Origin: Gammaproteobacteria bacterium
Lineage (GTDB): Bacteria; Pseudomonadota; Gammaproteobacteria; UBA5335; SLRW01
Reading direction: 5' to 3'
Assembly: GCA_007130745.1 (NCBI GenBank)
Contig: SLRW01000070.1
Location: forward strand, 1-6,008
Length of the DNA stretch: 6,008 bases
Numbering within the stretch: position 1 is the stretch's first letter; every line of letters begins with the position of its first letter. Shown piece by piece: positions 1 through 6,008 of this stretch. Below the pieces are notes generated by a model. That model made no database searches. It was not told where the DNA came from and worked only from the letters and a program-made list of their open reading frames with translations. The translations under genes were made by a program, and so were the position numbers.

Positions 1-3000
1 CCGCTGACCGGCGATGCCTTGCTTGAATTCACGGACATCAACCTGGTCCTGGGTTCTACCGGCACCCGTCATCTGCTTGAGGCCGAGGCAGGGTTGCCGG
101 GCATCTTCGGGCGTTCCCTGGTGCTGGAGCTGGATGCCACGGGGCCTCTGGCCGAGCCCGGTCGCTGGGATGGCGACCTTTATATCAACGGCCGTGGTCT
201 GCGGCCCGGCGATTTTTTTGCCGAGTATCTGGGCGAAGGCATTGAGTTGGGCGAGACGCGTGCGGACATCGAGCTGTGGAGCCACTGGCAGGGAGGTGAT
301 CCACAGGATATTACGCTGGATTACCAGGCCGAACAGGTTGGCCTGCCTGCCCGTCGGGGCTATCCGGCGGCCATGCTGGATGAGTTTTCCGGTCGGGTGG
401 TGTGGCGGCAATTGCGTCAAGGCTGGCGAGCCGATGTCAGCCGACTGGGGTTGTCGCTGGATGGCCGGGCCTGGCCAGGTGACAGCCTGAGCGTGGAGGT
501 CAGCCAGGGTTCGGATGGTCGGGTGCGCTCGCTTTCCGGGCTGCTTGATTACCTTGATCTGGAAGATGTACATCGCTTGCTGGTGGCCTTGCCCGACGGG
601 GTGCTGGACGAGAACCTGCTGGCCCGGCTGGATGATTATGGTCCCGAGGGCGAAATCCACCGCGTGGCTATGGATATCTCTCTGCCCGATGGTGATGAAC
701 TGCCGCAGATCAGCCTGGATGCACGGTTGGTCGGGGTAGGCTGGCAGGGGAAACAAATGATTCCCGGTGTCAGGGGTATTGATGCAGGGCTGCGCGTGCG
801 TGATACCAGTGCTTCGCTGGACCTGGACAGTACGCAGCTGGTGCTGGATTACCCCGCGGTTTTTGCTGCCGGCTGGTTGCCCGCACGAGTACGTGGGCAA
901 CTGGGGTTGCATCACGCTGACAATGGCTGGGTGATTGACGGGCAGCAGATTGATTTTGTGCATCCCCATGGTCGGGTGGCGGGCCGGTTTGCGGTTGAGT
1001 TGCCTGAAGTTGGGCCCCCGCACCTCGATATAAGCGGTGATTTTGAAGGTCTTCAGGTAGCTGCAACCGGGGCTTATCTGCCGCGTAATGTCATGCCGGA
1101 AACGGTGGTGTCGTGGCTGGAACAGGCTTTGCTTGACGGTGAAGTGACTCGCGGCAGCGTTGTGCTGCGTGGCCGCAGCGATGAGTTCCCCTTTGATGAA
1201 CCTGACCACGACGGGCTGTTTCGTGTGAGTGGCGAGATCAGTGGCGTGTGGCTGGATTTTGATCCTGATTGGCCTGATTTGCTTGAGCTTGAAGGAGCGT
1301 TGCTGTTTGAGGGCGCGGGTATGCGTATCAGTGCCCGCAGTGGCACGCTGCAAGGCGCCAATCTGCAATCGGTGGTGGCAGAAATTCCTGATCTGGCGGC
1401 GGGTGAGCTGGCCATTCAGGGGGTTGCCGAGGCCGGCGGTGATTCGCTGGCCGGGCTACTCAGGAATAGTCCGCTGGGCGGTGCGCCGGGGCATGTGGCC
1501 CAGGGGCTGAGCGGTGGCGGGCCGGCAGAACTGGGGCTGTCACTGGATATCCCCCTGACGCGCGCCGAAGATACGCAGGTCAACGGTGTGTTGCGCTGGC
1601 ATGATGCCAGTTTGAGCCATGATTTCTGGCCTGCCTCGCTGGATCAAATAAACGGCGAACTGCATTTTTCCAATGATCGTCTGTATGCCCGGGAGATAAG
1701 CGCCACCATGCTGGGCGACCCGGTAACGCTGAATATTGACCATGTGGCCCGTGCTGATGGTAGCTACAACAATGTGGTTGAGGCCGGGGGCACGGCATCA
1801 GCGCGTGCACTGTCGATGCTGGCGCGTGCCCCCGAGCCTTCTCCGTTCTCGGGCCAGGCACAATGGAACGCCCGGGTGGATGTGCCCCCGGGGGACAGTG
1901 ATGAATCGCTGGTCTGGCGGCTGACTTCCTCCCTGCATGGTCTGGCAGTTGATATGGCTGAACCGCTGGCCAAGGCAGCTGATGAAAGACGCGTAGTGAG
2001 GATTTTCGGGGAAGTCTGTTGCGAAGGTCAGCGCAATATGGACATCCGCTACGGCGATGTCGCCCGGGCGCAACTGCGTTTCGAGTCCGACCCGGGTGAG
2101 CCGGTGTATCTCAGGCGCGGTCTGATTGCTATCGGTGTCGATGATGCTGGGTTGCCAGAGGCTGACGGGGTGCATATTCATGCCCGCATGCCGACGCTGG
2201 ATCCGGAGGATATTCGTGCCTGGATACCGGGCGCCGAAGCGCCGGCCGTTACCGAGCTGAGCATTATCGAGGCTTTGCCGGACTGGTTGGCTACGCTGTA
2301 TCTGGAGCTGGGTACTCTGTACTGGGCCGATAGTGAGATTGAGCAGGTGCTCCTGCGCTTGCAGCGCGAGGTCGATGGTGCGGCCAGTGTCAGTGTGAGC
2401 ACGGCCATGTTCAGCGGTCAGGCCCGCTTGCCTGCCGATTTACGCCAGGGGGTATGGCAACTGGATCTGGATCGCGTGAATCTGTTGCCACGCGAAGAGG
2501 GTGAGCGCGGCTGGCTGGAAAATATAGACCCCCGCATATTGCCTCCCGTGGACCTGGCTGTTGCCGATGTGCAGTTTGGCGAATGGCCTCTGGGGCGTCT
2601 TGAAGCGCGGCTGAGGCCGCTGGATGACGGTGTGCGTTTTGATCAGGCGACCATGACCAGCGATGATCTTCGGGTGCGCGCTGAAGGGGATTGGCGTCGT
2701 GATGAAAACGGCGCAGATCAATCGGATTTTCGCATTAATATGCGCAGTAGCGCGCCCGATGTTACCGCCCGGCGGCTGGGTTATGAGCCGTTGCTGGAAG
2801 CCCGCCGCGCAGTGCTTGAGCTGGATCTCGCCTGGCCTGGCAACCCGGCGGCAATCAGTCTGGCCGGGGCAAGTGGCAGCGCCCGGCTACGGGTGCGTGA
2901 TGGTGCTCTGGTTAATGTGGAACCGGGCGCCGGACGCTTCTTCGGTCTGGTCAGTATTTATGCCCTGCCACGGCGGCTGAGTCTGGATTTTGGTGATGTG

Positions 3001-3390
3001 ATTGGCGCCGGCATGGCCTTTGATTCCATTGACGGCAATTTTGATATTGGTAACGGGCAGGCTTACACCGGTGATCTCGAGATTTCCGGTCCTTCCGCTG
3101 AAGTGCGTGTGAGTGGCCGTACCGGTCTGGTCGAGCGTGACCTGGACCAGCGCGTGGAGGTGACCCCGAGTGTGTCCTCCGGTGTCGCCCTGGCGGGCAC
3201 TGTGGCCGGGGGGCCCGTAGTCGGCGCGGCCCTGTTTGTGATGCAGGAAATGTTCCAGCGTCCGTTGGGTCAGATTACCCGCACCCGCTACCATATTCAG
3301 GGTAGCTGGGATGATCCTGCGGTGGAGCGGGTTGAGGAAGGCCTTGCCGCTGCCCCGGTTCGTCCGGATGATGACACCGATTCAGACTGA
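1..3390 (+). CDS. yhdP: YhdP-family AsmA-like envelope phospholipid transport protein, C-terminal part (5' end outside window)
   Basis: The reading frame is open from base 1 to the TGA at 3388-3390 and gives 1,129 residues. No start is credible at the left edge, because the TTG at 19 lies inside continuous coding sequence. YhdP proteins have about 1,270 residues, so roughly 140 are missing, including the N-terminal membrane anchor. The body is rich in alternating beta-strand sequence, as in AsmA/TamB-like bridge proteins. A DUF3971-type segment lies near residues 340-465 (YLPRNVMP, WLEQALLDGE, DEFPFDEP). The AsmA-like C-terminal block near 993-1055 has LSLDFGDV, FDSIDGNFDI and GPSAEVRVSGRTGL. 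After it come a hydrophobic Gly/Ala-rich segment (about 1061-1080), the typical PLGQITRTRYHIQGSWDDP ending and an acidic tail. In E. coli YhdP, together with TamB and YdbH, moves phospholipids from the inner to the outer membrane; that role is transferred here by homology. The only cysteines in this part are a vicinal pair at residues 673-674. Confidence 0.93.
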   Translation, partial: PLTGDALLEFTDINLVLGSTGTRHLLEAEAGLPGIFGRSLVLELDATGPLAEPGRWDGDLYINGRGLRPGDFFAEYLGEGIELGETRADIELWSHWQGGDPQDITLDYQAEQVGLPARRGYPAAMLDEFSGRVVWRQLRQGWRADVSRLGLSLDGRAWPGDSLSVEVSQGSDGRVRSLSGLLDYLDLEDVHRLLVALPDGVLDENLLARLDDYGPEGEIHRVAMDISLPDGDELPQISLDARLVGVGWQGKQMIPGVRGIDAGLRVRDTSASLDLDSTQLVLDYPAVFAAGWLPARVRGQLGLHHADNGWVIDGQQIDFVHPHGRVAGRFAVELPEVGPPHLDISGDFEGLQVAATGAYLPRNVMPETVVSWLEQALLDGEVTRGSVVLRGRSDEFPFDEPDHDGLFRVSGEISGVWLDFDPDWPDLLELEGALLFEGAGMRISARSGTLQGANLQSVVAEIPDLAAGELAIQGVAEAGGDSLAGLLRNSPLGGAPGHVAQGLSGGGPAELGLSLDIPLTRAEDTQVNGVLRWHDASLSHDFWPASLDQINGELHFSNDRLYAREISATMLGDPVTLNIDHVARADGSYNNVVEAGGTASARALSMLARAPEPSPFSGQAQWNARVDVPPGDSDESLVWRLTSSLHGLAVDMAEPLAKAADERRVVRIFGEVCCEGQRNMDIRYGDVARAQLRFESDPGEPVYLRRGLIAIGVDDAGLPEADGVHIHARMPTLDPEDIRAWIPGAEAPAVTELSIIEALPDWLATLYLELGTLYWADSEIEQVLLRLQREVDGAASVSVSTAMFSGQARLPADLRQGVWQLDLDRVNLLPREEGERGWLENIDPRILPPVDLAVADVQFGEWPLGRLEARLRPLDDGVRFDQATMTSDDLRVRAEGDWRRDENGADQSDFRINMRSSAPDVTARRLGYEPLLEARRAVLELDLAWPGNPAAISLAGASGSARLRVRDGALVNVEPGAGRFFGLVSIYALPRRLSLDFGDVIGAGMAFDSIDGNFDIGNGQAYTGDLEISGPSAEVRVSGRTGLVERDLDQRVEVTPSVSSGVALAGTVAGGPVVGAALFVMQEMFQRPLGQITRTRYHIQGSWDDPAVERVEEGLAAAPVRPDDDTDSD

Positions 3391-3393
3391 CCC

Positions 3394-3398
3394 GGAGG
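3394..3398 (+). promoter_or_regulatory. Ribosome binding site of the small exported-protein gene
   Basis: GGAGG lies 4 bases before the GTG at 3403, just after the yhdP stop. The spacing is a little short, but the only other nearby start in frame, the ATG at 3421, is 22 bases away and would remove the positively charged start of the signal peptide. This supports the GTG start. Confidence 0.65.
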
Positions 3399-3402
3399 CC
3401 TG

Positions 3403-3759
3403 GTGAACAGCAGACGTTTGATGCAGACGTGGATCATTGGCGGGGCGTTGCTGGCCTTGATGGCTATGGTTCCGCTCAGTTATGCGGATGAAGTGGCGAC
3501 GGAGGTGCCGTCAGCCCTGTGGGCCGAACCGCGCAGCGCCGGTGTGGTGGCTGCGGAGCCGGCTATTGCCGATGTGGTGGCCGCCTGGAGTGCCCAGCCG
3601 CGACGGGTGATTGTGGTGCGCCATGGCCCTGGCGAGACGGGCGAATTGCGTGCCGGCGAGCTGCGTGGCTGGCTGGTGGCGCTGGGCGTACCTTCCGATG
3701 CCATTGATGTGCGCATGAGCGAGGATGTCGGTGACAGGCTCAGGCTGCAGGTGCGCTAG
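3403..3759 (+). CDS. Small exported protein of unknown function, weakly OmpA-C-like
   Basis: I do not recognise this 118-residue protein as a named family. It begins with GTG, 12 bases after the yhdP stop. Residues 1-28 form a good Sec signal peptide: Arg4-Arg5, a hydrophobic core from about 10 to 25, and SYA before a likely cleavage at 28/29. The mature part would be about 90 residues, without cysteine, and is not a lipoprotein because no lipobox is present. Residues 29-66 are rich in Ala, Val and Pro. Residues 67-118 suggest strand (RRVIVVRHG), helix (RAGELRGWLVALGVP), strand (DAIDV) and a final strand (RLRLQVR). That order and the helix-GVPSDAI pattern resemble half of a peptidoglycan-binding OmpA-C domain. 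The match is by eye and weak. Signal peptide, ribosome binding site and tight operon position argue that it is a real gene. A periplasmic location is inferred, which would place it beside YhdP. Confidence 0.75.
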   Translation: MNSRRLMQTWIIGGALLALMAMVPLSYADEVATEVPSALWAEPRSAGVVAAEPAIADVVAAWSAQPRRVIVVRHGPGETGELRAGELRGWLVALGVPSDAIDVRMSEDVGDRLRLQVR

Positions 3760-3774
3760 TGTGTAGTGTCTGGT

Positions 3775-3779
3775 GGGAG
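3775..3779 (+). promoter_or_regulatory. Ribosome binding site that decides the hydrolase start
   Basis: GGGAG lies 8 bases before the GTG at 3788, which is ideal spacing. The alternative upstream GTG at 3773 would overlap this site and has no comparable purine-rich run ahead of it. It would also add five residues (MGVNS) before the usual short start of the family. The 3788 start is therefore preferred. Confidence 0.7.
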
Positions 3780-3787
3780 TCAATTCA

Positions 3788-4642
3788 GTGAGTGAAACGG
3801 TGGCCGCCCTGCAGATGAGTTCGGGCCCGGAGGTTAACGCCAATTTGCTTCAGGCGGGTGAGCTGCTGGCGGATGCTGCGCAAAAAGGGGCCCGGCTGGC
3901 GGTGTTGCCGGAGAATTTTGCACTTATGGGGCACACCGAACGCGACAAGCTGGCGCTTGCCGAGCCGGAGGGCAGTGGGCTGATTCAGGACTTTCTTGCC
4001 GCCGAGGCCGCCCGCCACAACATGTGGATTGTGGGTGGCACTGTGCCGTTGGCCGGTCCGGACGCGGCGCGGGTGTGGCCGGCCTGTATGGTTTATGACG
4101 GCGGTGGCCGGCAGGTGGCACGCTACGACAAGATCCATCTTTTTGATGTGGATTTGCCGGACAATGATGAAAGTTACCGCGAGTCTGATACCTTGCTCGC
4201 CGGTGACCAGGTGCAGGTGATTGACACCCCGCTGGGGTGCCTGGGCTTGTCGGTGTGTTATGACCTGCGTTTCCCGGAGCTGTTCCGGGCGCTGGTAGAT
4301 CGCGGCGCCGAGATCATCGTGTTGCCGGCGGCCTTTACCGCGACCACCGGCGAGGCGCACTGGGAGCCCCTGTTGCGTGCACGCGCCATTGAAAACCAGT
4401 GTTTCATGATCGGTGCGGCGCAAAGTGGCGAGCATGCCAGTGGGCGTCGGACCTGGGGGCACAGCATGATTGTGGACCCCTGGGGCAAGGTGGTGGCCAA
4501 TGCGCAGGCGCAGGAGACGGCGGCGTTGGTGGCTGAAATCAGCCACCAGCAACTGGTGCACATTCGCCGGCAGTTTCCCAGCCTGCGGCATCGCCGTCAG
4601 TGGCAGGGTGCAAGGGTCACCGGAAAATCTACTACAAACTGA
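3788..4642 (+). CDS. Carbon-nitrogen hydrolase of the Nit1/Nit2 type (putative deaminated glutathione amidase)
   Basis: This is a 284-residue nitrilase-superfamily enzyme, close to the usual 270-290 residues. It starts at GTG 3788; GTG 3773 is the alternative. The catalytic triad is intact: Glu42 in LPENFALMG, Lys115 in YDKIHLFDVDLPD and Cys157 in SVCYDLRFPELFR. Other family landmarks are GGTVP at about 83-87, the WEPLLRARAIENQ helix, and GHSMIVDPWGKVVA near the C-terminus. The YDKIHLFDVD signature and the CYDLRFPEL nucleophile loop fit the Nit1-like branch. Characterised members hydrolyse the amide of deaminated glutathione, a side product of transaminases, and so act in metabolite repair. 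Another omega-amidase-like substrate cannot be excluded. No signal peptide is seen, so the protein should be cytoplasmic. The gene begins 28 bases after the small exported-protein gene and ends 20 bases before tldD, in the order known from pseudomonads. Confidence 0.93.
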   Translation: MSETVAALQMSSGPEVNANLLQAGELLADAAQKGARLAVLPENFALMGHTERDKLALAEPEGSGLIQDFLAAEAARHNMWIVGGTVPLAGPDAARVWPACMVYDGGGRQVARYDKIHLFDVDLPDNDESYRESDTLLAGDQVQVIDTPLGCLGLSVCYDLRFPELFRALVDRGAEIIVLPAAFTATTGEAHWEPLLRARAIENQCFMIGAAQSGEHASGRRTWGHSMIVDPWGKVVANAQAQETAALVAEISHQQLVHIRRQFPSLRHRRQWQGARVTGKSTTN

Positions 4643-4646
4643 ACCC

Positions 4647-4652
4647 GGGGAG
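4647..4652 (+). promoter_or_regulatory. Ribosome binding site of tldD
   Basis: GGGGAG lies 10 bases before the ATG at 4663, in the 20-base gap after the hydrolase stop. It supports this ATG, which gives an N-terminus matching the length of E. coli TldD. Confidence 0.65.
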
Positions 4653-4662
4653 TCACAGGCGC

Positions 4663-6008
4663 ATGAGCGCTTCGTCATTACAGCTTGCACGTAACAGTAT
4701 TCTGGAACAGTCCGGTCTGGATGAGTCCGATCTGCAGCGCTTGCTGGGTAGTCTGGCGGCGCGCGATGTGGACGCGGCCGACCTGTATTTCCAGCACGCC
4801 TGTCGTGAGCACTGGATGCTGGAGGATGGCGAAGTCCGTAATGCGGCTCATAACGTTGATCAGGGCGTGGGGGTCCGGGTGATAGCTGGAGAGAAAACCG
4901 GTTTTGCCTACTCCGACGAAATTGCCCTGTCGGCGCTGCGCTCAGCCGGGCAGGCTGCGCGCGCGATCAGTCGCCAGGGCGCCAGCCAGGGTGTGCAGGC
5001 CTGGCGCAGTGACGGACTCCAGCATGCCCTTTATGAGAGCAGCGATCCCCTGGGTAGTCTGGATGAAACGGACAAGCTTGCTTTGATGCAGGAGGCGGAT
5101 CGGGTGGCGCGCGCTCAAGATGCCAGGGTGAGTGAGGTGATGGTCTCACTGGCCGGCCAGTACGAGACGGTGCTGGTGGCCGCCATGGATGGCACGCTGG
5201 CCGCGGATGTGCGCCCGCTGGTGCGCATGAGCGTGACGGTGATTGCCGCGCAGGGTGGTCGGCGCGAGCGAGGCAGTGCCGGTGGCGGCGGGCGCTACGG
5301 TTATGATCATCTGAAGGCGCAGGGGCTGGCCGGGCAATGGGCCCGCGACGCGGTGCGTGAGGCACTGACCAGCCTGGATTCGGTGGCCGCGCCCGCCGGC
5401 ACCATGCCGGTGGTGCTGGGGCCGGGCTGGCCGGGCATTTTGCTGCATGAGGCTGTGGGCCATGGTCTGGAGGGGGATTTCAACCGCAAGGGCAGTTCGG
5501 CCTTCAGCTCGCTGATGGGGCAACAGGTCGCCTCAAAGCTGTGTACTGTGGTTGATGACGGCACTCTGGCCGGTCTCCGCGGCTCGCTGAACATTGACGA
5601 CGAGGGCACGCCCACCGGGTGCAATACGTTGATTGAAAACGGCATTCTCACAGGCTATATGCAGGACCGGCTCAATGCTCGCCTGATGGGTGTAGCCCCC
5701 ACCGGTAACGGTCGACGAGAGTCCTATGCCCATTTGCCTATGCCTCGTATGACCAATACCTTCATGCTCAATGGCCCACATGATCCTGAAGAGATCATCG
5801 CCAGTGTCGATCGCGGGCTGTATGCGGTGAGTTTTGGCGGTGGCCAGGTGGATATCACCTCCGGCAAGTTTGTGTTCTCGGCCAGTGAGGCCTGGCTGAT
5901 AGAAAACGGTCGTATTACCCGGCCGGTGCGCGGTGCGACCCTGATCGGTAATGGGCCGGATGTGCTGACCCGTGTCAGCATGGTGGGCAACGATATGCGC
6001 CTCGACAG
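4663..6008 (+). CDS. tldD: TldD metalloprotease subunit (3' end outside window)
   Basis: The frame opens at ATG 4663 and is still open at the right edge, giving 448 complete codons of an expected 480 or so. The N-terminal domain has the TldD pattern DLYFQHACREHWMLEDGEV (about 40-58) followed by DQGVGVRVIAGEKTGFAYSDE. The zinc-protease motif HEAVGH is at residues 262-267 (bases 5446-5463) within GILLHEAVGHGLEGDFNRKG, with Glu263 as the expected catalytic residue. Conserved blocks follow: TGNGRRESYAHLPMPRMTN at 347-365 and FGGGQVDITSGKF at 391-403. The missing tail should carry the C-terminal cysteine metal ligand. In E. coli TldD forms a heterodimer with TldE (PmbA) that degrades unfolded peptides; it matures microcin B17 and removes CcdA antitoxin. 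Only TldD carries the metal site. Its partner gene is not in the window. The protein is cytoplasmic. The gene is probably in one transcript with the genes before it. Confidence 0.96.
   Translation, partial: MSASSLQLARNSILEQSGLDESDLQRLLGSLAARDVDAADLYFQHACREHWMLEDGEVRNAAHNVDQGVGVRVIAGEKTGFAYSDEIALSALRSAGQAARAISRQGASQGVQAWRSDGLQHALYESSDPLGSLDETDKLALMQEADRVARAQDARVSEVMVSLAGQYETVLVAAMDGTLAADVRPLVRMSVTVIAAQGGRRERGSAGGGGRYGYDHLKAQGLAGQWARDAVREALTSLDSVAAPAGTMPVVLGPGWPGILLHEAVGHGLEGDFNRKGSSAFSSLMGQQVASKLCTVVDDGTLAGLRGSLNIDDEGTPTGCNTLIENGILTGYMQDRLNARLMGVAPTGNGRRESYAHLPMPRMTNTFMLNGPHDPEEIIASVDRGLYAVSFGGGQVDITSGKFVFSASEAWLIENGRITRPVRGATLIGNGPDVLTRVSMVGNDMRLD

Noticed and set aside
14..490. A 158-codon plus-strand frame at the left edge
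   Set aside because: It overlaps yhdP in another frame, is rich in Trp, Arg and Cys, and resembles no known protein.
1885..1894. Perfect palindrome CCCCCGGGGG
   Set aside because: It encodes Pro-Pro-Gly inside yhdP, has no T-run after it and is not at a gene boundary, so it is not a terminator or operator.
3598..3650. VIVVRHG followed by GET in the small protein, like the start of a histidine phosphatase
   Set aside because: Only about 44 residues follow the RHG, so the second catalytic histidine and most of the fold are absent. The resemblance is probably chance.
3757..3770. Repeated TAGTGT in the gap before the hydrolase gene
   Set aside because: Two short copies in a 28-base gap are expected by chance around a stop codon, and no symmetry or hairpin supports a regulatory site.
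3785..4690. A 301-codon open frame on the minus strand opposite the hydrolase gene
   Set aside because: It mirrors a GC-rich real gene, its product is rich in His, Arg, Gln and Pro with no recognisable domain, and the plus strand carries a complete catalytic triad over the same bases.
4967..5990. Several minus-strand open frames opposite tldD
   Set aside because: They lie entirely under the strongly conserved tldD coding sequence and have the low-complexity composition of antisense shadows.

Overview
The window reads as an ordinary chromosomal stretch of a GC-rich gammaproteobacterium. Every gene is on the plus strand and packed head to tail, with gaps of only 12 to 28 bases. The order (C-terminal part of the large AsmA-like protein YhdP, a Nit-type carbon-nitrogen hydrolase, then tldD) is the arrangement I recall from Pseudomonas-like and other non-enteric gammaproteobacteria. 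In E. coli yhdP and tldD are neighbours without the hydrolase. The genus cannot be fixed from the sequence.

Layout: bases 1-3390 hold the 3' part (1,129 residues) of yhdP, whose start lies upstream of the window. Bases 3403-3759 hold a small gene for an unrecognised exported protein of 118 residues. Bases 3788-4642 hold a nitrilase-superfamily amidase with an intact Glu-Lys-Cys catalytic triad. Bases 4663-6008 hold tldD, cut by the right edge after 448 codons, shortly before its expected end. No promoter or terminator is evident between the genes, so they are probably co-transcribed from a promoter left of the window. Each downstream gene has its own purine-rich ribosome binding site.

How the products relate: YhdP is an inner-membrane-anchored periplasmic protein implicated in phospholipid delivery to the outer membrane. 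The small protein should also be exported. The Nit hydrolase and TldD are expected in the cytoplasm, acting in metabolite repair and in peptide processing with TldE/PmbA. The operon is thus one of conserved neighbourhood rather than an obvious single pathway. I see no RNA gene, mobile element, CRISPR array or repeat cluster, and no sign of an undescribed system. The least explained element is the small exported protein inserted between yhdP and the hydrolase gene.
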